64,000 nt of DNA from assembly GCF_001425625.1 (NCBI RefSeq), contig NZ_LMCP01000009.1, forward strand, positions 1 to 64,000. Direction: 5' to 3'. Source of the DNA: Mesorhizobium sp. Root102. GTDB lineage: Bacteria > Pseudomonadota > Alphaproteobacteria > Rhizobiales > Rhizobiaceae. Below are positions 17,138 through 25,546 of the stretch, one piece after another. Within the stretch, counting starts at the first letter, position 1. Each line of letters starts with the position of its first letter. The translations under genes were made by a program, and so were the position numbers. The notes under the pieces are model-generated. The model saw nothing but the letters and a program-made list of their open reading frames with translations, searched no databases and was not told the origin of the DNA.

Positions 17138-18667
17138 TCAGGCCGGGGTCATCAGGGCCGGCAGCAGCGCGCCGGACACATGCTGCACCACATTGACGCT
17201 CTTGGCATGCACGATCGGCTGCGCATACTGCATCAGCGGCAGCACATAGGCCTGCTCGGCGATGTATTTGTCGACGGCCTTCCATCCGGCGATGCGCTTG
17301 GCCTCGTCCTTTTCGCCCCACAGCGGGTTGATCATGTCGATCAGGTCCTGGCTGTCCCACACCGAATGCGGGCTCGGGCCGTACATGGCAAAGCCGGTCG
17401 AGGTGGTCGGATCGCCGATGGCATTGCCCCAGTTGTAGAAGGCGGCCGGCGCCAGCTTGTCGGCGGCGCGCAGCTCATAGTGCTTGGCGATCTCGTAGAC
17501 CTCGATCGTCGCCTCGATGCCGACCTTGCGCCACATGCCGACGATCGCCTGGATCATCTCATAGTCCTTGGGCTTGAAGCCCTTGGTCGTCTGGATGGTG
17601 AACTTGACCGGCTTTTCCGGCGAATAGCCGGAGGCAGCGAGCAGTTCCTTCGCCTTTTCCGGATTGTGCTCGACCTTGATCGACGCATCGTAGGCCGCGT
17701 ATTCCGGCGTTTCCAGCGTGTCGATCGGCTGGCCGTAGCCGCGCAGCAGGCGGTCGACCAGCAGCTTCTTGTCGATCGACATGACGGCTGCCTGGCGGAC
17801 GTTCTTGTCCAGCATCGCCTCGATGTCGTTGAAGAAGATCATGCCGATGTCGGAGACGTTCTTGCACGAGCCGGCCAGCCCGTCCTTGGCGATCAGCCGG
17901 TCATACTCCTCATAGGGAATCTCCAGCGTCACCTGCGAGGAGCCGGATTCGATCTCAGCGACGCGGCTCGCCGCATCGGCGACGAACTTGATCGTCACAT
18001 TCTCGAAGGCCGGCTTGCCGCCCCAATAGTTCGGGTTGGCCTTCAGCCGCAGGAAGGCGTTGCGCTCGAATTTCTCGACCATGTAGGGGCCAGTGCCGAT
18101 CGGCGCCTTCTCGAAACCTTCGGCGCCGACCTTCTCGTAGTAGGCTTTCGGCATGATGTAGCCGGTCAGAAACGACATCCACTTGAAATAAACCGGGTCG
18201 AACTGCACCACGTCGCCGGTGATCTTGTTGCCGTCGATCTTGAAGTTGTTGACGTTCTTCCAGACGAACTGGATCGGGTTGCCGGTCTTCTCGTCACCCG
18301 CCCGCTGCAGCGACCAGACCACGTCCTCGGCAGTGAACGGCGAGCCGTCGTGCCAGGTCACGCCTTCGCGCACCGTCATCATGATCTTGGTGCGGTCGTC
18401 GTTCCAGCCCCATTCGGTGAGCAGGCCGTGGGCGAAGGACAGGTCGGGCTTCTGCGGGATGAACTGGTCGAACACCGACTGGTAGAGGCCCTGGATGGTC
18501 GGGTTGACAGCCGAAGGCCCGGTGGTCGGATCCCAGGACGGCAGGTTGACGTTGTAGGCGATGGTCAGTTCCCCGGCGGCCGCCTTGGCGATCTGCGGCA
18601 GGCCGACGGCGGCCACCCCGAGTGCCGCGGCACTGTATCCCAGCAATTCGCGTCTGTTGATTGTCAT
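17138..18667 (-). CDS. Peptide-type ABC transporter substrate-binding protein (family 5)
   Basis: This 509-residue periplasmic protein has a twin-Arg-like signal (MTINRRELLGYSAAALGVAA, cleavage near AKA). The mature part begins ELTIAYNVNLPSWDPTTG and contains REGVTWHDGSPFTAEDVVWS, the SBP_bac_5 hallmark. The ATG at 18667 has a strong AAGGGGAA ribosome site. Family 5 proteins bind peptides, nickel, opines, sugars and other small molecules. Here the gene stands in a cluster for isatin/anthraniloyl-CoA catabolism, downstream of an FAD oxidoreductase. The ligand could be an indole compound or an amino-acid conjugate of auxin, but that is conjecture. No conjugate hydrolase was seen. Confidence 0.9.
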   Translation of the reverse strand: MTINRRELLGYSAAALGVAAVGLPQIAKAAAGELTIAYNVNLPSWDPTTGPSAVNPTIQGLYQSVFDQFIPQKPDLSFAHGLLTEWGWNDDRTKIMMTVREGVTWHDGSPFTAEDVVWSLQRAGDEKTGNPIQFVWKNVNNFKIDGNKITGDVVQFDPVYFKWMSFLTGYIMPKAYYEKVGAEGFEKAPIGTGPYMVEKFERNAFLRLKANPNYWGGKPAFENVTIKFVADAASRVAEIESGSSQVTLEIPYEEYDRLIAKDGLAGSCKNVSDIGMIFFNDIEAMLDKNVRQAAVMSIDKKLLVDRLLRGYGQPIDTLETPEYAAYDASIKVEHNPEKAKELLAASGYSPEKPVKFTIQTTKGFKPKDYEMIQAIVGMWRKVGIEATIEVYEIAKHYELRAADKLAPAAFYNWGNAIGDPTTSTGFAMYGPSPHSVWDSQDLIDMINPLWGEKDEAKRIAGWKAVDKYIAEQAYVLPLMQYAQPIVHAKSVNVVQHVSGALLPALMTPA

Positions 18668-18777
18668 GGTCGTTCCCCTTGTTGGTTTTCTGTTTTCTGC
18701 GCGCGGCTTCGTCAGTTCATTGTTCAGGCTCTTGGGCAGCAGCGCCTTGCCCTCTTTCGCCTGCGTGAAATCTGGCT

Positions 18778-20352
18778 CTACCTCCCGCCAAGCTGTTGCG
18801 CGAGCATGTATCCGGAAGCCGCACCGGTGCCGGCGCCCGGCCATGTCGCGGCCCCCGTGAGATGAAGGTTACCGACCGGCGTGATCCAGCCGGCGTATCC
18901 GCGTGCCGGCCGGAACAAAAAGTTCTGCGTCAGATGATGGCTGCCGCAGACCTGGTCGCCACCGACGAGGTTCGGGTTTTCACGCTCGAGATCGATGGGT
19001 GAGAACACCGCCTGGCCGAGGATCTTCCTTCGCAGGCCGGGCGCATAGGTCTCGATGATGTCGAGGGCGCGGTCGGCGTAGAGCTCCTTGACCTTGTCCC
19101 AATGCCCTGGGGCGATCTTGCCAGTGGCATCGCCTGTGATTTCGGCGGGCAGCATGCGCACCTGCACCCACAGCACATGCTTGCCTGCGGGCGCCCGCGA
19201 CGGGTCGATCGCTGTCGGCTGGCCGACGACCAGCACCGGCTCGTCCGGCAACATCCCCGCCATCGCTTGCTGATAGGTGCGCGACATGGCATCGAGCGAC
19301 GGCGACAGATGCACATAGGCGAATTGTCGAAGCTCCGCTCCGGCGCGCCAGTCGGGCAGATCATCCAGCGCCAGATGGATCATCATCGTGCCGGGCGCGT
19401 GGCGGAATTTTTGCATCGCCGTGTCGAAGCCGGCGTCACCCGAACCATTGGGCAGCAGTTTGCCGGTCAGCGCCTTGGGCGCGACGCCGGCAATGACCGC
19501 CCTGGTGGCGGTATGCGTCTCACCGGAAGCAAGCCGCACGCCGGTCGCCTTGCCGGCGGAAACGATGATCTCGGCCACTTCGGCATCGGTGACGATCTTG
19601 CCGCCGGCTGACGTGACCATGCCCGACAGGGCGCGGATGATGGTGTCGGCGCCCCCCTTGCCCAGCACCATGCCGAAACTCTGGTTGGCCATCGATTCCA
19701 GATAGGGGAACACGGCACCGCCGGCGATGTCGGGGGCGAAGTCGAGATGCATGCCCCAGGTAGCGAGCGTTGCCCGCACATGCGGCGACTCGAAAGTTTG
19801 CTCCAGCCAGACGCGGGGTGAGGACAGCAGCAGTTGGCCGGTATCGAGCGCGCCGGCAATACCCTTCTTGCGCCACAGGTTCCACGCGATGCCGGCAAGC
19901 GCGCGGGCGCTCATCGGCGAACCCAGCAGCCGGAACAGATGCTCGGCCTCCGCCGGAAAGGCGGCGACCAGTCCGCGCCATGTCGCGGCGTCAGTGGCGG
20001 AGAAGGCGGCCATGCGCGCGGCGGTCTTTTCCAGATCGTTGCTGACGCCGAACCAGCGCCCGTCCGGAAAGGCGCTGGCGAAACAGTCGGCGACCGGGGC
20101 GAATTCCAGTCCCTGTGCTTTCAATTCATTTGCATATTTCTGGTGGAAGGCCGAGCCGGCAAACAGGCTCAGATTCATCGCGCCGAAATCGTGGCGGAAG
20201 CCGGGAAGGGTGAATTCGCGCGTCTGGACGGCGCCGCCGACTGTTGCGCTGCGCTCGAAAATCCCGGTTTTCCAACCTTTGAGCGCCAAATGCGCGGCGC
20301 ATGCCAGACTGTTGTGGCCCGCCCCGACAAAGATGGCGTCGAACTCGCTCAC
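18778..20352 (-). CDS. Phytoene-desaturase-like FAD-dependent oxidoreductase (paralogue A)
   Basis: This 524-residue flavoprotein of the NAD(P)/FAD-dependent amine-oxidase/phytoene-desaturase superfamily begins with the dinucleotide motif FVGAGHNSLACAAHLALKG and ends with NLHLTGAATWPGAGTGAASGYM, the C-terminal FAD strand. A GMVLGKGGADTIIRALSG segment lies mid-protein. It is similar in layout and many motifs to the protein at 21280, including the GQPTAIDPSRAPAGKHVLW region. It is divergent from the isatin hydrolase gene across a palindromic operator and leads the transporter unit. Enzymes of this fold oxidise or isomerise hydrophobic or cyclic substrates. Oxidation of an indole intermediate is a reasonable hypothesis. 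Carotenoid synthesis is unlikely because no other crt genes are nearby. Confidence 0.85.
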   Translation of the reverse strand: MSEFDAIFVGAGHNSLACAAHLALKGWKTGIFERSATVGGAVQTREFTLPGFRHDFGAMNLSLFAGSAFHQKYANELKAQGLEFAPVADCFASAFPDGRWFGVSNDLEKTAARMAAFSATDAATWRGLVAAFPAEAEHLFRLLGSPMSARALAGIAWNLWRKKGIAGALDTGQLLLSSPRVWLEQTFESPHVRATLATWGMHLDFAPDIAGGAVFPYLESMANQSFGMVLGKGGADTIIRALSGMVTSAGGKIVTDAEVAEIIVSAGKATGVRLASGETHTATRAVIAGVAPKALTGKLLPNGSGDAGFDTAMQKFRHAPGTMMIHLALDDLPDWRAGAELRQFAYVHLSPSLDAMSRTYQQAMAGMLPDEPVLVVGQPTAIDPSRAPAGKHVLWVQVRMLPAEITGDATGKIAPGHWDKVKELYADRALDIIETYAPGLRRKILGQAVFSPIDLERENPNLVGGDQVCGSHHLTQNFLFRPARGYAGWITPVGNLHLTGAATWPGAGTGAASGYMLAQQLGGR

Positions 20353-20368
20353 GCCCCGTTCCCATTTC

Positions 20369-20382
20369 CTTTATGCTTAAAG
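20369..20382. promoter_or_regulatory. Palindromic operator, site 4 (putative MarR box)
   Basis: CTTTA-TGCT-TAAAG has perfect 5-bp arms and the same TGCT centre as site 2. It lies in the 119-bp divergent promoter region between the FAD oxidoreductase gene (leftward) and the isatin hydrolase gene (rightward), 17 bases from the leftward start codon. One regulator bound here could control both long transcription units. Confidence 0.6.
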
Positions 20383-20471
20383 ATAATTGCAGATGCATAT
20401 GTTTTCGTCTAGTAGGATATTAAGGGCCGAGACGAGCCTTGATCATCATCACGAAAGAGGGAACAGAGACC

Positions 20472-21263
20472 ATGGACACGCAAAAACTCCTCGGCGAAGT
20501 CGCCGGCCAGCTTCTTTCCGGCGCCATCAAGGTGGTCGACCTGTCGGCGCCGCTCGGGCCTGACACGCCACTGATCAAGCTGCCGCCAGAGCTTGCCGTC
20601 GACACGCCCAAGGTCGAGATCCATAACATCTCCCGTTACGACAAGAACGGTCCGTGGTGGGCTTGGAACTGGCTGAAGCTCGGCGAGCATTCGGGCACGC
20701 ATTTCGATGCGCCGCAGCACTGGATCAGCGGCAAGGATTATCCGGACGGCGCCACCGACACCATTCCGGCGCAAAACTTCGTCGGCCCGGTCAATGTCAT
20801 CGACTGCTCGAAGGAAGCCGCCGCGGATCCCGATTTCCTGCTCACCGTCGACCACATCAAGGCATGGGAAGCCAAGCACGGCGCCATCAATGCCGGCGAG
20901 TGGGTGGTGATGCGCACCGACTGGTACAAGCGCAACGGTTCGGAAGCCGAGTTCCTCAATGCCAACGAGACCGGCCCGCACACCCCTGGACCGACGGCCG
21001 AAGCCATCCAGTTCCTGATCAGCAAGGATATCAAGGGCTGGGGCAGCGAGACGATCGGCACCGATGCCGGCAAGGCAGGCGGCATGGAGCCGCCATTCCC
21101 GGCGCACACGCTGATGCACAAGGCCAACCGCTACGGTCTTGCCAGCCTCTGCAACCTCGACCAGTTGCCGCCAAAGGGCGCCATCCTGATCGCGGCGCCG
21201 CTCAAGATCGAACACGGCACCGGCAGCCCGATCCGCGCGCTGGCGCTGGTTTCGAAGGGCTAG
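20472..21263 (+). CDS. Isatin hydrolase (cyclase/kynurenine-formamidase fold)
   Basis: This 263-residue protein belongs to the metal-dependent cyclase family. The metal motif H73-S-G-T-H77-F-D79-x-P-x-H83 is intact. His212 and Ser225 are also present, and together with His73, His77 and Asp79 these are residues I recall being discussed for the Labrenzia aggregata isatin hydrolase. Length and numbering coincide, which points to isatin hydrolase rather than kynurenine formamidase, whose proteins are shorter. The reaction opens the isatin lactam to isatinate (2-aminophenylglyoxylate) in the cytoplasm. The ATG at 20472 has AGAGGG about 12 bases upstream. It heads the rightward unit with an FAD oxidoreductase, MarR and the two-subunit 2-oxoacid oxidoreductase, which could use isatinate as substrate. 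Confidence 0.85.
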   Translation: MDTQKLLGEVAGQLLSGAIKVVDLSAPLGPDTPLIKLPPELAVDTPKVEIHNISRYDKNGPWWAWNWLKLGEHSGTHFDAPQHWISGKDYPDGATDTIPAQNFVGPVNVIDCSKEAAADPDFLLTVDHIKAWEAKHGAINAGEWVVMRTDWYKRNGSEAEFLNANETGPHTPGPTAEAIQFLISKDIKGWGSETIGTDAGKAGGMEPPFPAHTLMHKANRYGLASLCNLDQLPPKGAILIAAPLKIEHGTGSPIRALALVSKG

Positions 21264-21279
21264 GCGAAAGCACGCTGAA

Positions 21280-22851
21280 GTGAGCCAAACGGATCACATC
21301 ATCGTCGGCAGCGGCATCAACGCGCTGGTCTGCGCGGCGATGCTCGGCGGCAAGGGCGCCAAGGTGCTCGTCCTCGAGCGCAACGACCGCATCGGCGGTT
21401 GCATGCGCACCGAGGAGATCACCGCGCCCGGCTTCATCCATGATGTGATGGCCACGACCTTCGTGCTGTTCATCACCTCGCCGGCCTTTGCGGCGCTGGG
21501 CGCCGACCTGGCGCGGCATGGGCTGGAGTTCTGCCACACCGGCACGCCGACCGGCGTGCTGCGGCCGGACGGTAGCCATGCAGTGCTCAGCACCGACCGC
21601 GCCGCAAACGTCGCGGCGCTCAATGCGATCGCGGCAGGCGACGGCGACCGGCACGCGGAGGATGTCGGCGGCATCGAGCGCAATGCCGGCCTGCTGTTCG
21701 GCCTTCTCGGCGGCAGCCTGTGGTCGTATCCGACGGCGAAGCTGCTGGGCGGTGATGCCTGGCGGCGCGGCCCGCGTGGCCTTGCCGCCTTTCTCGGCGA
21801 GGCACTGGTGCCGGCGCGCGGCTGGCTGGAAAACACCTACCAGTCCGAAACCATCCGTGCGCTGTGGGCGCCCTGGGTGCTGCATGCCGGCCTTGGGCCG
21901 GAAGATGCTTTCTCCGGCCAGATCGCCAAGGTCATCGCTTTCGCGCTCGAGGCGGCCGGCGCACCGATCGTCAAGGGCGGGGCGAAGAACCTGCTGGCAG
22001 CCTTCGAGGCGCTCATCACCGAGCGCGGCGGTGTTATCTCCACCGAAGCGGACGTTGCCTCCATCATCCTGACTGGGGGCCGCGCCACCGGCGTGCGGCT
22101 GGCCTCGGGCGAAACGGTCCATGCCAAGAAGAGCGTCATCTGCTCGGTGACGCCGACGCAGCTCTACGGCCGGTTGCTCGGTAGCGAGGCTCCCAAAGCC
22201 GACGTTGAGGCAACGCAGAAATACCGTTACGGCAAAGGCAATTTCCAGATCCACTACGCCTTGGACAAGCCGCCGGCATGGCGCGGCGAAGGCCTGGATA
22301 AGGTGGCACTGCTACACCTGACGCCCGGGCTCGACGGCGTATCGAAAGCCTGCAACGAAGCGGCGCGCGGCATGCTGCCGGAGGTGCCGACCATCTGCGT
22401 CGGCCAGCCGCATGCGCTCGATCCGTCGCGCTGCCCTGAAGGCAAGGCGATCCTGTGGCTGCAACTGCCCGAGGCACCTCGCCACATCAAGGGCGATGCC
22501 GCCGGCACGCTGCAGGCGCCGGCTGACGGGCAATGGACAGACACGCTGCGCGAAGCCTATGCGGATCGTGTCGAGGCCATCCTTGCCGGCCATATCGATG
22601 GTTTCAAGGACAGCGTCATCGCACGCCGCGCCTATTCCCCGGCCGATCTGGAGGCAATGAACATCAATCTGGTCGGCGGTGACCCCTACGGCGGTTCCTC
22701 GACCATCGACCAGTCGTTCCTGTGGCGGCCGCTCAAGACCAGCCGCAACCACCAGACTGGTATCAAGAACCTCTACCATATCGGCGCCTCGACCCATCCG
22801 GGTGCGGGCCTTGGCGGCGGCTCCGGCTTTCTCCTGGCGGGGAGACTGTGA
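21280..22851 (+). CDS. Phytoene-desaturase-like FAD-dependent oxidoreductase (paralogue B)
   Basis: This 523-residue flavoprotein has the N-terminal FAD motif IIVGSGINALVCAAMLGGKG, a central GGAKNLLAAFEALITERGG region and the C-terminal LYHIGASTHPGAGLGGGSGFLL. It shares fold and motif order with the product at 18778, including GQPHALDPSRCPEGKAILW, so the two look like diverged paralogues, perhaps acting as partners or on consecutive intermediates. The start is GTG at 21280, 16 bases after the isatin hydrolase stop, with an AGGCGAAAG-type ribosome site. Its stop overlaps the MarR start (TGATG). Substrate and electron acceptor are unknown. Oxidation toward isatin, for example of a dioxindole compound, is suggested by the context only. 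Confidence 0.85.
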   Translation: MSQTDHIIVGSGINALVCAAMLGGKGAKVLVLERNDRIGGCMRTEEITAPGFIHDVMATTFVLFITSPAFAALGADLARHGLEFCHTGTPTGVLRPDGSHAVLSTDRAANVAALNAIAAGDGDRHAEDVGGIERNAGLLFGLLGGSLWSYPTAKLLGGDAWRRGPRGLAAFLGEALVPARGWLENTYQSETIRALWAPWVLHAGLGPEDAFSGQIAKVIAFALEAAGAPIVKGGAKNLLAAFEALITERGGVISTEADVASIILTGGRATGVRLASGETVHAKKSVICSVTPTQLYGRLLGSEAPKADVEATQKYRYGKGNFQIHYALDKPPAWRGEGLDKVALLHLTPGLDGVSKACNEAARGMLPEVPTICVGQPHALDPSRCPEGKAILWLQLPEAPRHIKGDAAGTLQAPADGQWTDTLREAYADRVEAILAGHIDGFKDSVIARRAYSPADLEAMNINLVGGDPYGGSSTIDQSFLWRPLKTSRNHQTGIKNLYHIGASTHPGAGLGGGSGFLLAGRL

Positions 22852-23333
22852 TGGAGCAGAAGGTTGCCGAAAAGCGCCAGCGCATTTCGACCCTGGGGCA
22901 GATCGGCCTGCAGCAATTCGCGCCCTATCTGATGAACCGCATCATGGGCCGCTACAACGCCACCTTGCGCGATGATTTCCGCAAGCAGGGCCTGACCATC
23001 CCGCAGGTTCGCACGCTGGCCGTCCTGTCGGTCACCGACGGCATCACCGTCAACGACCTCTCGGTCTATACGGTCATCGAGCAGTCGACCTTGAGCCGGA
23101 CGCTCGACTCGCTGGAGGGCCAGGGTCTTGTGCGGCGCGAGCAAGGTGTCACCGACAGCCGCATCCGCCACGTGTTCCTGACCGATGACGGCCGCGCCGA
23201 GTTCACCCGCGCCTGGCCAGCCATGCATGACGCGTTCGAGGCGATGTTCGACGACGTCGACGATGCCGAATACGTGGCGCTGATCGCGACACTGCAGAAG
23301 ATGCTCAAGAACATTCGCAAGCACGACATCTAG
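22851..23333 (+). CDS. MarR family transcriptional regulator (second of two)
   Basis: This 160-residue winged-helix protein has the helix-turn-helix LTIPQVRTLAVLSVTDGITVNDLS followed by IEQSTLSRTLDSLEGQGLVRRE and the wing GVTDSRIRHVFLTDDG, a standard MarR signature. It is only distantly similar to the MarR at 9017. It is translationally coupled to the FAD oxidoreductase (TGATG) and sits between that gene and the 2-oxoacid oxidoreductase genes. It is the natural candidate to bind the divergent operator at 20369 and possibly the other three sites. MarR proteins control known auxin-degradation loci and respond to indole-3-acetate or its products. Confidence 0.9.
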   Translation: MEQKVAEKRQRISTLGQIGLQQFAPYLMNRIMGRYNATLRDDFRKQGLTIPQVRTLAVLSVTDGITVNDLSVYTVIEQSTLSRTLDSLEGQGLVRREQGVTDSRIRHVFLTDDGRAEFTRAWPAMHDAFEAMFDDVDDAEYVALIATLQKMLKNIRKHDI

Positions 23334-23392
23334 ACCTACGCGCCGCCAGTGCCAGGCGACAATAGGCCGGCGGCAACGGAAGGATTGAAGAA

Positions 23393-25546
23393 ATGGCCGA
23401 ACGTTCTTTTGCCAAGGAAGTCGAAAAGCTCAGGCTCGGCGCCGGCGAGGAATTTGCCGGCGAAGGCATCCTCGCCATCACCAAGGCGCTGCTGCAATGC
23501 GGCGTCGGCTATGTCGGCGGCTATCAGGGCGCGCCGATCAGCCACCTGATGGACGTGCTGGCCGACGCGCAGGACATTCTGGGCGAGCTCGGCGTGCATT
23601 TCGAGGCCAGTGCCTCGGAAGCCACCGCCACCGCCATGCTGGCCGCTTCGGTGCATTACCCGATCCGTGGTGCGGCGACCTTCAAGTCGACCGTCGGCAC
23701 CAATGTCGCCTCCGATGCGTTGGCCAATCTCGCTTCCGGCGGCGTCACCGGCGGTGCGCTGATCATCGTCGGCGAGGACTATGGCGAGGGCTCCTCGATC
23801 ATGCAGGAGCGCAGCCATGCCTTCGCCATGAAAAGCCAGGTCTGGCTGCTCGATCCGCGCCCCAATCTGCCCTCGATCGTCAAGGCGGTGGAGGACGGCT
23901 TCGAGCTGTCGGAGATTTCCAACACGCCGGTCATGCTCCAGGTCCGCATCCGCTGCTGCCACGTTCACGGCCATTTCATCGCCAAGGACAACAAGCGGCC
24001 GCCCATGACGGTCGCCGATGCGCTTGACGCGCCGCGCCGCGACACCGGCCGCATCGTGCTGCCACCCGCCTCCTTCCTGCACGAGAAGGAGAAGGTGCAG
24101 AAGCGCTGGCCGGCGGCGGTGGACTTCATCCGCAAGAACAAGATCAATGAGTTCTTCGGATCGGATCATGGTTCGGTCGGCATCGTCATGCAGGGCGGCA
24201 TGTACAATTCGGTCATCCGCGCGCTGCAGCGGCTCGGCCTTGCCGACACCTATGGCGACACCGACGTGCCGCTCTATGTACTCAACGCCGTCTATCCCTT
24301 GATCGATGACGAGTTCCTGTCTTTCTGCGAGGGCAAGCAGTCGGTGCTCGTCGTCGAGGAAGGCCAGCCCAACTACATCGAGCAGGCGTTCGCTTCGATG
24401 CTGCACAAGGCCGGGCGTGGCACCAGGCTGGTCGGCAAGGAGCATTTGCCCATGGCCGGCGAATACACCGGCCAGGTCATGCTCGACGGCATCGGCGCCT
24501 TCCTGCGCGCCGAGGCGCCGCATCTGCTGCCGGGCGAGGTGCGTGCCCCCAACAAGATCGGCGACGGCGTCGACGCAGCCGACCTGATCAATGTCGTGCC
24601 GGGCCGTCCGCCGGGCTTCTGCATCGGCTGCCCGGAACGGCCGATCTTTGCCGCGACAAAACTGGTCGAACAGGAGCTCGGCAAGCATCACATCGCCTCC
24701 GACATCGGCTGCCATCTGTTCTCGATCATGCCGCCTTTCGAACTCGGCGCCACCACCATGGGCTACGGGCTAGGGCCGGCTTCGGCCTCAGCGTTCAATT
24801 CGCCCGACGCCAAACGCCGCTCGATCTCCTTTGTCGGCGACGGCGGCTTCTGGCACAACGGCCTGACCTCTTCGATTGGCAATGCGGTGTTCAACAAGAA
24901 CGACGGCGTTATTGTCATCGTCGACAATTTCTATTCGGCAGCGACCGGCGGACAGGACATCCTGTCGTCCCGCGCCGGCAACAAGACCAAGTCGACGAAG
25001 CATCCGATCACCGAGGCGGTCAAAGGCATGGGCGTCAAATGGCTGCGCCATGTCGACCGCACCTATGACGTCACCAAGATGCAGGACACGTTGCGCGAGG
25101 CGCTGACGACGGAAGAAAAGGGGCCGAAGGTCATCGTCGCATCCTCCGAATGCATGCTCAACCGGCAGCGCCGCGAAAAGCCGTTGGTCGACAAGGCAAT
25201 CAAGGGCGGCGAGCGCGTGGTGAAACCGAAGTTCGGTGTCGACGAGGACATCTGCACCGGCGACCATGCCTGCATGCGTCTCTCCGGCTGCCCATCGCTG
25301 TCGGTGAAGTCAACAGACGATCCGCTGCGCGACGATCCGGTGGCGCATATCGACCAGAGCTGCGTCGGCTGCGGCAATTGCGGCGAGGTTGCCGATGCGG
25401 CGGTGCTGTGTCCGTCCTTCTACCGCGCCGATGTCGTGCACAATCCGAGCCGCTGGGACCGTTTCCTGGAATCCACGCGCCGCGCCGCCATCAGCCTGTT
25501 GCAGCGCCGCCGCGAAAGCCGGCGCCTGACCTTCGCCGATGCTTGA
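23393..25546 (+). CDS. TPP-dependent 2-oxoacid:acceptor oxidoreductase, large subunit (indolepyruvate type)
   Basis: This 717-residue protein has a pyrimidine-binding domain at the N-terminus (YVGGYQGAPISHLMDVL), a domain with FEASASEATATAMLAAS, and a TPP-binding domain with GDGGFWHNGLTSSIGNA leading to IVDNFYSA. Two Fe-S motifs close the chain: CTGDHACMRLSGCP and CVGCGNCGE...LCP. This is the layout of indolepyruvate:ferredoxin oxidoreductase alpha. The family decarboxylates aryl-2-oxoacids oxidatively with CoA to give acyl-CoA. Indole-3-pyruvate is the textbook substrate. In this operon, isatinate made by the hydrolase at 20472 is also an aryl-2-oxoacid, and its product would be anthraniloyl-CoA, the substrate of the abmA-like enzyme. 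The gene overlaps the small-subunit gene by 8 bases. Confidence 0.88.
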   Translation: MAERSFAKEVEKLRLGAGEEFAGEGILAITKALLQCGVGYVGGYQGAPISHLMDVLADAQDILGELGVHFEASASEATATAMLAASVHYPIRGAATFKSTVGTNVASDALANLASGGVTGGALIIVGEDYGEGSSIMQERSHAFAMKSQVWLLDPRPNLPSIVKAVEDGFELSEISNTPVMLQVRIRCCHVHGHFIAKDNKRPPMTVADALDAPRRDTGRIVLPPASFLHEKEKVQKRWPAAVDFIRKNKINEFFGSDHGSVGIVMQGGMYNSVIRALQRLGLADTYGDTDVPLYVLNAVYPLIDDEFLSFCEGKQSVLVVEEGQPNYIEQAFASMLHKAGRGTRLVGKEHLPMAGEYTGQVMLDGIGAFLRAEAPHLLPGEVRAPNKIGDGVDAADLINVVPGRPPGFCIGCPERPIFAATKLVEQELGKHHIASDIGCHLFSIMPPFELGATTMGYGLGPASASAFNSPDAKRRSISFVGDGGFWHNGLTSSIGNAVFNKNDGVIVIVDNFYSAATGGQDILSSRAGNKTKSTKHPITEAVKGMGVKWLRHVDRTYDVTKMQDTLREALTTEEKGPKVIVASSECMLNRQRREKPLVDKAIKGGERVVKPKFGVDEDICTGDHACMRLSGCPSLSVKSTDDPLRDDPVAHIDQSCVGCGNCGEVADAAVLCPSFYRADVVHNPSRWDRFLESTRRAAISLLQRRRESRRLTFADA

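Noticed and set aside
16667..18865. 732-codon open frame on the plus strand opposite the transporter binding-protein and permease genes
   Set aside because: It is the antisense shadow of clearly identified genes in GC-rich DNA. The translation is rich in Arg, Gly, Asp and His with no recognisable domain.
20472..21263. Kynurenine formamidase (kynB)
   Set aside because: The metal motif is shared with that family, but length, His212 and Ser225 fit isatin hydrolase, and no tryptophan dioxygenase or kynureninase is adjacent.
18778..22851. Carotenoid biosynthesis genes (phytoene desaturases)
   Set aside because: No phytoene synthase, cyclase or other crt gene is nearby, and both proteins sit in units with isatin hydrolase and a transporter.
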